NCBI GenBank assembly: GCA_009746045.1
Contig: RPFO01000156.1
Span: forward strand, 4,782,091-4,846,090
Reading direction: 5' to 3'
Source of the DNA: Mesostigma viride
Lineage: Eukaryota; Streptophyta; Mesostigmatophyceae; Mesostigmatales; Mesostigmataceae
DNA length: 64,000 nt
The notes under the pieces are model-generated. The model saw only the letters and a list, made by a program, of their open reading frames with translations. It was not told where the DNA came from and searched no databases. A program made the position numbers and the translations under genes. Shown here piece after piece: positions 31,918-44,239 of the stretch; position 1 is the first letter of the stretch, and the number at the start of each line of letters is the position of its first letter.

Positions 31918-33891
31918 AAAGTTAGCACTTGGACATGCGCTGGCAATGCTCGTCCTATGGTTAATACAAAGGTTAGGATGATGTCAAGTCTCTCCACGTA
32001 AAATTTCACATGAATTACTAACTTTCAAGCCTCTCGATGTGGAATGTACGCTCAAATTGACATGAATTAAGCATTATGACACCAAATTAGCTCGAAAATA
32101 CGCGATCGGACGCCAAATTCGCGCGAAAAAAAGATATCGGACGATTGAAACTAGCGTTTTTTTCTTGCAAAATGCGCCAAAAATGACCCCATTCCGCGTG
32201 GGACCACCCGGGGGGGGGGGGGGGGGGGGGGGGGGGACCCCCCCCTGTGGCCGGTGTCATGGGGGACATTGTTAGGGGTTGATTATGTAGTAGTTGTGGG
32301 ACGCAGTTGTCAATTAATGTGGTTCGCTCGTGCGTGGGTCACAACAGGTTCGTGTAAGGGGTGCAGGGGATGCTTGGGTTGCGTTGGTGGCTTGCCTATG
32401 GTATGTATTAGGCGGGCTTGTCGGTGGGCGACCGGTGCAGCAATGTTAGTTCTGGTTGAGTGGACAATGGGTTGGTTGCCCCGGAGGGGGTGCAGTAGTG
32501 TAGGGGAACCTCGTTGTGGGGCGCGGTAGGGTGGTTTAGTGGGTGGTTTGCGATGGATTGGTGTGGAACTAGGCACTGGTGGAGGTAATACTGAAGGGTG
32601 GTATAGTCACATAGGTTGGTTAGGGCCCCGGGACTCAAGGTGGATGGTCGGGTGGGTCAGCGTATGGTTTGGGGAGGAGGGCAGCGTATGGTTTGGGGAG
32701 GAGGACGGTGTTACGGTGTTGTGGGGGACCTCAGTGTGGGGGCGATCGAGAGTGGTCCGTAGTCAGGGGGGGATGGATAGCGGCAGGTGGATGTCTGTCA
32801 TGTATATTTGGGGGTGGGGTGGGTATGGAACAGGCAGGGGAGTGGGGCGACTCAGTGGGGGTTAGTGGGGTGGAGGGTGCTAGCATTGTGGCGGGATGGT
32901 TGGAGGCACATGATGGAAACACAAAATGGCAAGAGTAACTGCGTGCGTGGTAACATTGGACCAGCTGTTCCTATAACATCTGCAAACCTCACCATGCAAC
33001 ACCAACAGCAACTGGCAACTGCCAACAGTGACAACGTTCGCAAAGATGCATGTGACGCCAAGGCCATTGGAGACCCTAATGTAAGTTCGGGGGGTTCCTA
33101 GTCCTGCCGTGTACTTAACTTAATTCAGCCGGGCCGCACTCTTCCTGTGGTGCATCAAGGGCTCATGGCCGGTATGGTGGTACGGCCGGTAGGGGGTGTG
33201 ATGAAGACCTTGATTGCCATGGATATCCAGCGTGGCGGAGGGGCCGCAGGGAGCGAGGCACCATATTATATGGCGGAGGCGATGGAGCGATTGAGGAAAT
33301 GTAGGCAGTAGCCCGGGGCCCAGCAGCGGCGGATTCAGTGGAAATATTGCTGCATGGACGTGGTGCGTGCGGTGGGATGGGTAGGGACTGCCTGCCATCA
33401 CCCGGACATTTCCTGTTACGGCACAGCCCGCAGTCGGCCATATTGGAGGAGACGGGCCTTGCTGCGAATCGAGGGCGTGATATTGCATGGGAAAAAGCAT
33501 GCCGAGAGTCTCAGAGTGTCTCGCATGGTATCAGCTGCAGCGTGAGGGTCGAGGAGCTCGACTAATTGCAGGTCTCGGCGGTACATGTGGGCCACTGGTG
33601 AGGCCGCCAATGTGATGGAGGCCTCTCCATCGTGCCAGTCGGACATCACTCAACAGCCAAATTAAGGGGCCGCTGAATTGTTGGTGAGATAGAATTCTGA
33701 GAACTGCACAGAATTGACCCAAGAAGCTCGAATCGCGGGCATGGTCAGGCGAGGTAAAAGAGGGAAACATTGCGGCGCCAGCGGTTGAAGTAATAAGGCC
33801 TGTTTACAGTGCTGGGCCTCAGAAGGAGTCGAGGCGTCCTGCTGTTGGCAGGGCGACGATAAGTCTGTCAAAGCTGCTAAAGGGCGGCGCA
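31918..33891. other. G-rich non-coding stretch
   Basis: A run of 27 G (32210-32236) followed by 8 C lies in an otherwise plain region; 32250-32940 is strongly G/T-rich on the plus strand. Weak ORFs on both strands show no domain. No repeat ends or RNA genes are recognised. Confidence 0.5.
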
Positions 33892-33911
33892 CACTAGGAA
33901 GTCGGCGGAAA

Positions 33912-34235
33912 TTCGCACTGAGATTTCTCGAGATTTTTCTGAGTTTTTTTTAGATTTACCTACACAAATCTTGAGAAATCCTGAGAAATCCTGAGAATGT
34001 CTTGAGAATGTCTTGAGATAAATCTTGAATTTTCCTGAGATTGCCCTGATTTTTCATGATTTTTTTTGTCTTCACAAAATCTGGTAAGTGCACACCTCGG
34101 GTCCTGAGATTTCTGGTGAAAAACTCAGGTCTTGAGATTTTGATTTGTAGTGAAAATCTCAGGACAAAATCTCAGGACAATGTCAGGACAATCTCAGGAC
34201 AATCTCAGGACAATCTCAGGACAAAAAAACGAGTA
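33912..34235. repeat. CACTA left subterminal motif array
   Basis: Many copies of TCCTGAGA and TCTCAGGA (both strands) occur, including an 11 bp tandem AATCTCAGGAC near 34160-34225. In CACTA elements such motifs bind the accessory protein and are needed for excision. Confidence 0.85.
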
Positions 34236-34843
34236 GAATCTCAAGAAAATCAAGAACATGCACAGGCGAATTCTCCAGCCATTCTGGGACAAAAAAATGG
34301 TGTTATCAGGGACCGTCAGAAATACAACAATGCAAGATGATTACAACAGGGGCATGACTCACAATCAGTGCATTTATTACATTGATAAATATCATGTTAC
34401 AGCTTGCATACATCATCCACAGCAAACATGCTGTCAATTACTGACAGTCGTAGTCATGTCTTGCTGAAAGGGAAAAACTGATTCATTCTTGGAATCAGGG
34501 AAGTTTGTGTACATCTTCACACAATTCTTCACGAGAAGAGTTCTCATGCCTCTCCCATACTGTTCAGAGTCCGGGCATGTTTCGTTCTACGTCTTCCTGC
34601 ACGTAGGAGCACAATTAAGAAGGACAAAGCAGCAAGGCAGGGCCAGAATCAGAAAGGCTGCAGGATGTGCAAATGTACACCAAGTCCAAAATGACGAGAC
34701 AGTAAAAAATCGCGCTCGTACACGAGACAAATGCTTTGTAGTGCAAAAAAATGGAATCCTGTGCACCCTGATCGTGAAAACTTACAGCTATTCCAAAACT
34801 GGCTGGACTCGGTTTGATGCCATGCCTTCTGCCTTCTGGCCAT
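34236..34843. other. CACTA interior without a clear gene
   Basis: Short ORFs on both strands only; probably the 3' UTR of the minus-strand accessory gene. Confidence 0.5.
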
Positions 34844-37800
34844 TCAGCAGCTCGTAGTGTTTTGCTTGTGCCGCGCTGTCCGGGGTATTTTCCTGCACGC
34901 AAACAGCAGAAATTTGGACCATTGGGTTGCGCAAGTAGTCAGAAAAAGAATACACAACAAAACCGCAATGCAAACTAATTTATGGTAGGTCTTGTTTATA
35001 CATAACAAATGTAGACAGTAAACAACATAGATTAACTCAGAGGCATCCACAATTATAAAGATGGTAACATTCCCGTCCATATCTGAGGAGCTGTGGAACT
35101 TACACATGGGATTGGTAGGCTTGAGCAGGATTCTGCCTGTGCAGATCTCTCGGCTTGTTTGTTGATGATGGCGTTCTTCTCAGCGAGCTCCTCTGGCATT
35201 TTTTTCAACTGCAACATCATGTTGGCAAGCACGGATTCCACCGATGACTCTGGTCCTCCCGTGGAGGGTGGCAGTGGGGCCAGAGGGGCTGGAACTGCAC
35301 GGCCGTGGAGGGTGGCAGTGGGGCCAGAGGGGCTGGCACCGCCGTGAAGGGTGGCAGTGGGGCCAGAGGGGCTGGCACGGCCGGGGAGGGTAGCAGTGGG
35401 GCTGGCACATCCGAGGGGGAAGGCACTTGACTCGTGTTCGTTTCTTCTGCCTTTCCAGGCAGGTCGTTCACCGTAACATTGCCCAACATCACCCATGAGA
35501 GCTCCCCAGACCCCTCCTCACCGTAGTGCAATTTCCTCAGATCAAAGCAATACCTTGATTCTGGCTCATCCCCGTTAGGAAACGCAAGCGTCCACGGGGA
35601 CTTGTTCCGTGGCTTGACCATAGCAATGCGGCCTACATCCCACACCAACTCATCCCCCAATCTCAGCAGCTTGCGCGCCTTCAGCAACCATTTTTGAGCT
35701 ATGATGGTGCCAACCGGTACGGTGGTCGTTGTCACCTCTGTTGGAAGAGGCAACACGGTGGCCTGAGGGAGCACCTGCTTGATGTAGTGCATCAACCCCA
35801 GATCTGAAGGTGGTGGGCACTGAGCACGTGTCTTAGGTGCTGTTGGCGGCTGTGGAAGGATGGCAATGTTCTCTTCTAGAGGCTGCGGCGATGGCAGGAC
35901 TGGATCCTTTGTTGCAGATGGGGACTTGGTCTCTGTTGATCCGCGCCGGGCCTTGGAAACTGGCGCTGGTGTCATGCCCTTCCTCTTTGAAGAAGCCTGC
36001 GAAGGCACTGCACACATCAATTGCAAAAGAGAGACTTTGTTGGGATCATAAAAACAAACAGGGAATGCATTTACAAATGGGAAACGGGGAAGCTGCTGGT
36101 GAATGGGGGTTATGTATGCTATGGTGGCAAACGAACATAGCAAGGGGCTTAATAAGGTTGAGCGAAAAGAAGATTAGAGTGCATCGTCAGTGCAGAAACT
36201 GAGATACTTGCTAAGTAAAATACAGGTATGCCAATGCAAAAAGAGACAAGAATAAAACAACCCAGATTGGAAGTGATCTGATATTACTTACAGGGAATGG
36301 CCTGCTGCACGGGCAAAGTAGAGCTGACCACCGGAAACAGCGTCACAGGTCCATCACGAGCAGCCCCCGGAGTGGGCTCACAACCGGCCACCAGCATGGA
36401 TTCCAGGGCTGGGCCGGGCTTTGGCCGGGCTTCGGATGCATCCACCCGGCAGGGCTGGGGCAGGGCCTTTGAATCGATATACATGGAGACTCGCATGCGA
36501 GCAGAAGCGATAAATTCTTCGAATAGTGGGGCTTCACATGTGGACCTGGTTCAGGTGCCAGGATGGGCACCAGAGGAACCTGTGCAGGCGCCAGCACCGG
36601 TGTCAATGTCCCAGCCAGGTCCACGGCTGGATGAAAAAGGAAAGACACATGCAATTAAAGAAGTCAAAAGTCAGCTTGAATGAAACACAAAGAAAACCAA
36701 TATACACACAAAAAACGTGTGGGACTTCATAAAGATAATAATGCACAAAGTTGAAGGGTAAATACAGGCAAATTGATACGTTGTAAGTTTCCATGAAGCA
36801 ACAGTAAGGCCCGTATACCAAAGGGGGAAAAAAGGGAACTTACGTGCCAGCACGGGGGCAGATGGACAGCCTGGCAGTGGTGGTGGTGGCATGGCCAGGA
36901 GAGTGGGTGCCGGCACGGCGCTCATCTGCTGGTCAAACGACGCATTGATTGCGTCGATTTGGGCCTGCATTTGGGCCTGCAAAGCTGCAATCTTGGCGGC
37001 CCTTTCAGCCTCGAGGCTTGCAGGCAGCTGCATGGTCCCGGCGGTGACTGCAGCAGGCTTGGCTTTTGACGACGACTTGCCGGTTGCAGTTTTCTTTGCT
37101 TTTTGGACGCCCAGCTGTGGTGTTCACCATGAAGAACAAAGCACAGCATCCGAAGGAACATAATAATGCACTCGATCAGAAAACTATCGAGGGCCATACA
37201 TACGGCGAGTAGAAAGTACGGTTGCACTACAAGATTGCTGGCTGCATTCGTCATAGACAACGGATGCATACCAAGACACGGCAGTTCATGAGTATTCTTT
37301 GTTTAATTACCTGTTTGGGCTGGTTGGTTACGCAGGCAAGCGGGGCACGTTGCTGTTCAACCTTAGCCACTCTGTTGGCAGCTCTCTTTGCCGCTAGCTG
37401 CGCCTCGTGCTTTCGGATGTATAGACGCTTCGCTAGCTCCCTTTCAACTATCGCTTCAGGCGTTTCCAAAGCAGGAGGATCGGGGAGAGACTTCACTGCG
37501 GTTGTCGCCGCTGTCGGTCCGTTCAGGGCTTCATTCAGTTTCCTGCTGCTCTCCGCCGCAACGGCTGCAGAGTTATAGGCCTTTGCATCATTTAACTCGT
37601 CCTGGGCCAGTAGAGGTAAGAAGTCACAACAAATCGCCTTGATCCGAGCACAAACATCCTTCAGCAGTTCTTGATCTTGGTCCTTCTTTGCTACACCCTC
37701 CAGCAACCACTCCTTCGATTGGGTCGCGACGACTTCCCTAAGAGTCCGCAGCCGACAATCGGCTCGCACATGCTTCAGAGGGTGTAGTTCTACGGACTTG

Positions 37801-37850
37801 GCGGCACAAAATTTTGCCCACTTTGCTGGATCCGCGGCGATCCCCACCAT
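34844..37850 (-). CDS. CACTA accessory (TnpA-like) gene, several exons, proline-rich
   Basis: The start at 37850 (MVGIAADPAKWAKFCAAKSV) opens a 540-base exon ending at 37311 with donor CAG/GTAATT. It encodes a helical region with a coiled-coil-like C-terminal part (EAIVERELAKRLYIRKHEAQ). The next exon (37114-36844) has KAKKTATGKSSSKAKP, a helix EAERAAKIAALQAQMQAQ and a proline run. A Pro-rich exon near 36626-36292 and one from 36007 follow. The latter holds a compact domain (LLRLGDELVWDVGRIAMVKP, YCFDLRKLHYGEEG) and a minisatellite-coded PAPLAPLPPST repeat. The last segment has a helix MLQLKKMPEELAEKNAIINK. Splicing of the Pro-rich exon is not settled. TnpA proteins of other CACTA elements bind the subterminal repeats; assigning that role here is inference. 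Confidence 0.5.
35255..35400. repeat. Minisatellite in the accessory gene
   Basis: About three to four copies of a 45-48 bp unit built on GGTGGCAGTGGGGCCAGAGG. It encodes a proline-rich repeat on the minus strand. Confidence 0.8.
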
Positions 37851-38633
37851 TCTTCCCCACTAACCAGACCACCCCCAGCCGACATTAACGCGTTTGCGTG
37901 CTCCATCCTTGGCGCCGTTGTCATTTCTTAATGACAAGGCGCAAGTTTTGAATCCGCACAACGGCACTGTGCTAATTGCGGGTGTCAATTTTGCGCGGCA
38001 AAAAGGAACTCCGTCCGATCTTGGCCCATCTACCGTCAATCCTCTCCCGGCGGAAGTCGACAGGATCTTACTTTAGGAGCGAATCCTGCTGATCTGAACG
38101 CCATGGCGCAAAGTATCGGATTCGAGGAAATCGGTATATTTAGTATCCAATTATAAACCAGAGAGGTGAAATAAGAAATAAGTATCACCGAATCCTGAAT
38201 GAAGGTGGTCACACACTGGTGTGACGTTGACAGGCTAAGGGGCTAATAAGGCGCAAAGTATCGGATTCGGGCCTCTCACTGCCATGGTTAACGGTGCAAA
38301 GTTGACATCATGTTCGAGTAGGATTGAATCCGCATCAAGAAGCTGCGGTTACATAGATTACCCGGCAAATTGGACGGTTAACATAACTGACGCATGCGTA
38401 GCCGCGGGAATGGCCCACGCGGTCCGTTGGCTAGCTCGACAGTCAGACGCGGTCGGTGCCCCTTCGTTCCTTTGCGTTTTAGGCATGCAAGGACACAGCC
38501 GGGGGCCACGAAAACACCTCGTTGCTGCCGCCATGGTAGCCATGGCGGCAGCAACGGGGAGGGCCCGCGGCAAGGCGGCCGCGGGCCGTCCCCGTTGCTG
38601 CCGCCACCATTGGTTGTTTAGCGATTTTCAACC
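37851..38633. promoter_or_regulatory. Divergent CACTA promoter region with hairpins
   Basis: This lies between the two head-to-head genes. GGCGCAAAGTATCGGATTCG is repeated directly near 38104 and 38250. A GC-rich triple-arm palindrome spans about 38519-38610: GTTGCTGCCGCCATGG pairs with CCATGGCGGCAGCAAC, and the latter can instead pair with a second GTTGCTGCCGCC copy further right, with an inner GGGCCCGCGG/CCGCGGGCC stem. It ends 24 bases before the transposase ATG. Confidence 0.6.
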
Positions 38634-41600
38634 ATGGAGGAACAAGGCCTTGACGACTTCCTCATGGAGGGATGGGCCGATGAGTACCGAACTGGGCCTG
38701 AGGCAGCTATGGAATTCGCCCGGAATTTCGATGCTGCTGCAAACAGAGTACATTTGGAGACGCCTTTATACCCAGGATCTAACGTTCCAGCTGTTGTGGC
38801 GGCCCTACAATTGCTAACGCAATGGGGCCAAGGAGGTTGTACTCGGAAGTTCGCGGACGCACAGCTGGCCCTTTTTAGTTCTCTCCTACCACCTGGCAAT
38901 GTCTTGCCGGCTTCTGTTGAGGCGGCTAGACGCCTGTTGCGAGACTTGGGCTTGACGTATAAAGTATACGATGCGTGCAAGTGTGACGATTATGTTTACA
39001 AAGATAAGGATCTCCAGCAGTGCCCAAAGTGCGCCGAACCTCGTTATGAGATATACACAGACACAGACGGCATGGTGATTAATACGAGGAAGCCCTATCG
39101 GCAAGTCAGAGTTTTTTCTTTGCTGGACAGGGTTCGGGGCTGGTTCAGAATGGAGAAGATGTCAATGGCACTGAGGTATGCAGGAGAGAAAGAAAACAAG
39201 GATGCAGATTCGCCGACGCGGACTGTCGACGGAGTCAAAGGTTCGTAATCCATAGCCTCTACATCTGGCCATTGCTTGTTTTTTTTTATCTTTGCTTGCC
39301 GATAGAGTTACACAACGCCGCGTTACTTTGGTATGTAGAGCTAGAACGTTAGTAACCCTGAATCTTGCTATTGAATCTTGCCTGGCAAGGTCAGTGTCGT
39401 GTTAAGTGATGTATCTGTATTTCTTACCGTTGCTTCAATGCATTCTCTGTGGTTTGTTCTTTCCTTGCCTGTTTCTTTTTGCAGACTGTCCGGCTGTACA
39501 ACATGTAAAAAATCTTTACCCGCAGTTTCGTACTGAGCTGCGTAATCTTATATTCGGGATGGCGGTTGACGGAGTGTGTCCGCGTAGCTTTATGGGAAAC
39601 TATTCTTGCTGGCCAGCTTTTATGGCTTGCTACAATTTACCTGAGTGGGTATTTGTCAACAAGAACTTCTCACCTATGGTTCTGCTGATAAGTGCCGCCA
39701 AGGGCAAGGCTCCAAAAAGAATGCAGGTGTACTGGGAGTTGGCGGTTGATGAGCTTGTGGCGATGTGGAATGGTTTTTATGTATGCGACATCGTGGATGA
39801 CCAGGGCGGCCAGTTACAACCTGTGCGCCTGCAGGCGCTCCTACTGTGGGTAATCCACGACTACCCAGCTTTTGCAAAGTCACTAAACATCCCAGATGCT
39901 GGATACTGCGGCTGCATGTTACATGGGCCAGAATGGGAAGCAACTTTTTTTTCCAATGGGAAGCTTGTGTACTTAGGGCACTCTACGCTTTTGAAGGAAG
40001 GTGACCCTGCGCGACCATCCGGGACTGGAGCTGCCCCTCCAGAAATGGATTATGATGGGTACCTGAAATATTGTCGGGAAGAGTTGGGGGTGCAACCTGA
40101 AATATTCGGCAAGCTGCCGTACTGGACCAAGCTGTTAATTCGACATCTGGTGGATGAATTTCACCTTGGCCCGAACTGCCTGCTCCGGATAGTCAACTGC
40201 ACCAGCGGTAAGTAGCACGCGACAGTGTTCTTTTTTTTTCTAGTGTGCAGTTTGTAAACTTTGTCATATGCAAGGGACAAATTTTTGTTACATACTTGTT
40301 GATTGATTATTGATTGTGCGTTTCGTTGATATTGTGTTGTCCTTTGTGGCCTTTTTTATTATGTGCAGGGAAAGCTCATACCCCTGCTGTTCGAGCAAGG
40401 CTGCAACAACTGGGCCTTAATCAGGAGCTCTGGGTTACCACGGAAGAGGTGGAGAAAGTGGCGAAGAACGGTGTCCGGACAATAAGCATTAAAAAAAACT
40501 CTCGACATCCACCATGTCAACTCACGTCGGAGGAGAAAGCGGCCACCCGTGGTATGTCTGTGGATGTGTATATGCTTTTTTATTGGAATTGGTTTGGATG
40601 TTGTTTGTTGGTATTTTATATAAAGTGTTTCATGTTGTCATCTGCCAAGATTGCTTAATTGCTGTGTTGGTCCATAGATCCCATGACGTAGTCCACTGTC
40701 ATTAGAGATTTCTGTGTACCACATCAAACCAAGTGCCCTTGTTAGGGTAAACATGTTGCTTGTAAGACTTCCTTTCATTTTTTCAATAACTATTTATGGG
40801 GTTAGTGTCAGGATTTGCCGGAGCATTTGGGCTGACAGTGTTTGGCCACTCTGAGAATTCGCCTCTGACATAATTTTCTAATCAAATTGTCAATGTGATC
40901 GTTTACATCTGTGTATCATACCATGTTTCTGTTGAATGCAGAGGTGGAAAAGGCGTTCGACCGCCTCCCAGACTATGTGCCTGGGCGGTACCACGGACTA
41001 GCCGCTGACGGGAAAAGCGATGAGACGATGAAAACAAGTGACAAGAACAAGTACTGTGTCTGTTGTTGCCGGTCGTGTTGCGCAATCGTTTGCATCCGGA
41101 TGCCCGCGCGGCATTTGTCCAGCTGTCTGTGGCCTTTAATGCTGTATTTTCAGCAAGGTGTCTCACTCAATCGCAGTTAGTCGAAGTGGGCGAAATGATG
41201 GTGCGTGCGGTGGTAGCATTAGAGTGTGTTATGCCAGCGTCAGAAATGTCAAGATCAGTCCATGCTGCATCTCACTTGGCGGAACAGATCCGGTATGCTG
41301 GCCTGCCTGATGGCAGGAGCATGACATGGGGTGAGCGCCAGATGGCGGTGATTACTTCTGGGCCATTGTCAAACAAGAACGTGGAATGCTCCATGGGAAA
41401 CTTCTTCATGGACTTCGAGGCATTAAACATCCTGAGCTACTTCACGCGCCAGACTGTGTGGGTAAGTTTTTTAAACAAACTTCGTGTTTGCTTGGCTGCA
41501 TGCACATTTCCCATGTTTCAGCGAGTGTTTCTAGCAGGTTAAGTGTATGCAAAACATGTACTTACGTTCTTTTTTTTCTATTTGGTTCATGTGTTTTTTT

Positions 41601-43281
41601 TTTCAGGGTCAAGGCTTCCCGTCTGTGTGGGACATTCTGGAAACTGATCCGTCCAAGTGTATTCTGCCGAGCAAGCGCTTTCGTCAACAAGCATATACTC
41701 TCTCTGAGGTCGAGCAGCTTGAGGCCTTACAGTTACTCCTGGAATTTGCACTTCAGCATGCAACATACGAGCCCGGATATGGAATTGAATTCTGGTGAGT
41801 TTCTTGTAGAAACCGATGCTACATTTGTACACCCTCGCATTGGTAATTTTAATTCAGTTCAGCCGAAAGGAGGGTGTAATCTTGCAACGCATGTACATAG
41901 GATTATCATATGTTTCCTGCATTCTTCTGATTTGCTTACTCGTGCTTAATGTGGTTGATTTTCTAGATTTCACAGTGACATTCTTATGTCCTTGTCTACA
42001 CGCAATATCTGGTTGTGCATGCAATGATGAAGATGCTTTTTTTCACTATGTTGATAATTGTATGAAGTGGGACAACTATGTTTAATTGTATGTTTAATTG
42101 ATTTTGCAATGTGATGTACGTTATTCGCCTTTGTCACTTGCAGGCGTCGGCTCGTTCACGTTGGCAACCTGGCGTGGTTGAAGCAATGGATCACGCAAAA
42201 CCAGGAGCCACGCCTCCCCACGATGATTACGGCGGCGGTGTGTGGCATGGAGCCTGCTTGTGACGAGCATGACTCAATCCACATCAATGGCAGCAATTAC
42301 CGAACTGCAGTCGCCGACCTTCGACAAACTGTTCGCCATCGCAACTCAGGAGTAATGGTTTATGGTAAAGAGGGGGTTAGGTATGGCCGCATCACACACA
42401 TTCTGCATAGTTTCCTCCGTGCCCCGACGGAAGGATGGAGTAGGCAAGTTCTTTTAAAGGTCGCTCTGTTTGATGTCGGTTCTGTGAAAGAGCTCCCTTT
42501 AGAGGGATTGACGCTTATACCTTTAGGGGAGCGAGCGCCCAAGCAGGATGCTTTAGTCCTTCCCGGGAGTGTATGTTCAGTTGGTTTTGTAGTTGATCCA
42601 GAGTATGCACCTGAGATAGCCATCGTGCACTGTAAATTGCCGTGGCAAATGGTAAAGGAAACGTGTAGTGCAGCCCAGCATGTATTATCCCGTGCTGCAG
42701 GTGCTCAGCTGAGAACCACAGACGTGTATGCTGATATGAACCTGCAGCGCAAGGTGACACTGTGTGTTAAGCGAAGAGACATGACAACACGAGGTCGTTC
42801 ACAAGGTAATCGCACTGCACCCATAGATCCACAAGCAACCACTGCACGCATGGCTGCGGAGCCACAAGCAACCACTGCACCTAATCGCTCACGTGGCAAG
42901 CGCACTGTTGGCACATTGGTAGAGCCACAAGCAACCACTGCACCAAGTCGCTCACGTGGCAAGCGCACTGTTGGCACATTGGTAGAACCACAAGCAACCA
43001 CTGCACCAAGCCGCTCGCGTGGCAAGCGCACTGCGGACACATTGGTAGAAACACACACAGCCGCTGCACCAAACCGCTCGCGTGGCAAGAGCATTGCTGG
43101 CAAGTCCATGGCAGCGGCTAGTGGCAGCGCATCAAGCCCTGATGACATTGCTAGTGATTTGTCGCTGAGCAGCGACGGTGAGGCATGCATTCCCACACAA
43201 AGGAGAAGTGAGAGGCAACGTGTGGTAGTAAATTATGCGGACTCTGACAGTGCTGCATACACTGATGAGGAGTGGGATTGA
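38634..43281 (+). CDS. CACTA TNP2-type transposase, about seven exons
   Basis: Exons read by eye: 38634-39240, 39485-40207, 40369-40551, 40942 to about 41461 (with a frame change near 41050), 41607-41794 and 42144-43281. Phases agree for the first four junctions. Exon 1 has the N-terminal signature DACKCDDYVYKDKDLQQCPK and KCAEPRY. Exon 2 is the Transposase_21 core: LIFGMAVDGVCPRSFMGNYS, CWPAFMACYNLPEWVF, LISAAKGKAPKRMQVYWELA, LLWVIHDYPAFAKS and a CGCMLHGPEW site. Later exons have LLPVVLRNRLHP, MSRSVHAASHLAEQIRYAG and MGNFFMDFEALN, matching the C-terminal half of TNP2 proteins. The last exon adds a domain around YGKEGVRYGRITHILHSFLR and a repeated basic tail. It should catalyse excision and reinsertion through its RNase-H-like core. 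The frame change near 41050 means this copy may be inactive. Confidence 0.88.
42850..43095 (+). repeat. 63 bp in-frame repeat coding an RSRGKR tail
   Basis: Units of 63 bases (21 residues) start near 42884, 42947 and 43010, with weaker copies on each side. Each gives RSRGKRTVGTLVEPQATTAP or a variant. The RGKR core resembles an AT-hook-like DNA-binding tail. Confidence 0.85.
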
Positions 43282-43432
43282 TTATATTCCTAATATAATG
43301 TAATGATGGATTGATGTAACTTGTTGTGTGCTTGTCACACTTATATTTATTTATTTCCAATGAACATGTGTGTCAACTGCATCATTTCTGCATCCACATA
43401 TAATGCATAAGTGTCCTGTCTTCATGCACTTG

Positions 43433-43830
43433 AGAGTTCTCAAGTGTCATGCTCAGTGTCCTGATTTTCCTGATTTTTTGTGCCATGCTAAGTGTCCTGA
43501 TTTTCCTGATTTTTTTCTGATTCAGCGGGTTTTCTCAAGATCTTGAGATTTTTTGTGTTGTTCCGACATTTTTCTCAGGATCTCAGGATTTTCTCAGGAT
43601 TCTCAGTGTTTCTCAGTGTGTGGCGAGACGCATCTCAGGCACTTCTCAAGATTCTCAGGAGAAAGTCCTGATATAATCTCAGGATTCCTGAGAAAAATCT
43701 CAAATTTTCTCAGGATTCTCAGGATTTCTTGAGAAAAAAATCAGGAAATCTCAGGAAATCCTGAGAAAATCTCAGGAATCCTGAGAAAAATCTCAAAAAA
43801 AACTCAGGATCTGAGATTTTTCTCAGTATC
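43433..43830. repeat. CACTA right subterminal motif array
   Basis: Dense TCTCAGGA/TCCTGAGA words on both strands up to the terminal CACTAGGGAGTCGG, mirroring the left end. The density is higher than on the left. Confidence 0.85.
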
Positions 43831-43843
43831 CGACTCCCTAGTG

Positions 43844-44239
43844 CAATGAGATCGAGCTCATTAGGAAGGTCTCGCGCGCGCAGGATGTTTCGATGTGCTA
43901 AAATTTATCTCATGCCTCAAAGCGTAGGCGGGTGAAAATCGTACATCCGCCATAGCCGCCATTTCAAAAAAAATTTCCAGCGTACGTGTAGGAAGTCCCT
44001 GAGAGCTTCTTGCGGCATTTAAGAAACAGCAGCTTATCCGCCATGTGAGGAGCACGGGGGCCGGGCCAGCCAGTTACCCCGCGCGCGGGGAAGGCGCCGG
44101 ACAGCCGACATCCGCAGCTCACTAGTGAGTTGCATGGGGACAAGAATGTCGCGCTACCATGGTCCGGATTCTCTAGATCAGACAACGACTTCTGTCCTGC
44201 GCTGGTTGTCTCATTGCCATATTTAGTCAAGCAGTCCAC
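43844..44239. other. Right flank of the CACTA element
   Basis: No gene recognised. Confidence 0.4.

Larger units (their letters stand above)
33892..43843 (+). mobile_element. CACTA (EnSpm) DNA transposon, about 9.95 kb
   Basis: The left end is CACTAGGAAGTCGG and the right end, read inward, is CACTAGGGAGTCGG (13 of 14 identical). The flanking CA on both sides (33890-33891 and 43844-43845) suggests a short target duplication. Inside are dense TCTCAGGA-type subterminal motifs, a plus-strand TNP2-type transposase and a divergent minus-strand accessory gene, the usual two-gene CACTA plan. The ends and most exons look intact, so it is fairly recent. Confidence 0.92.
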
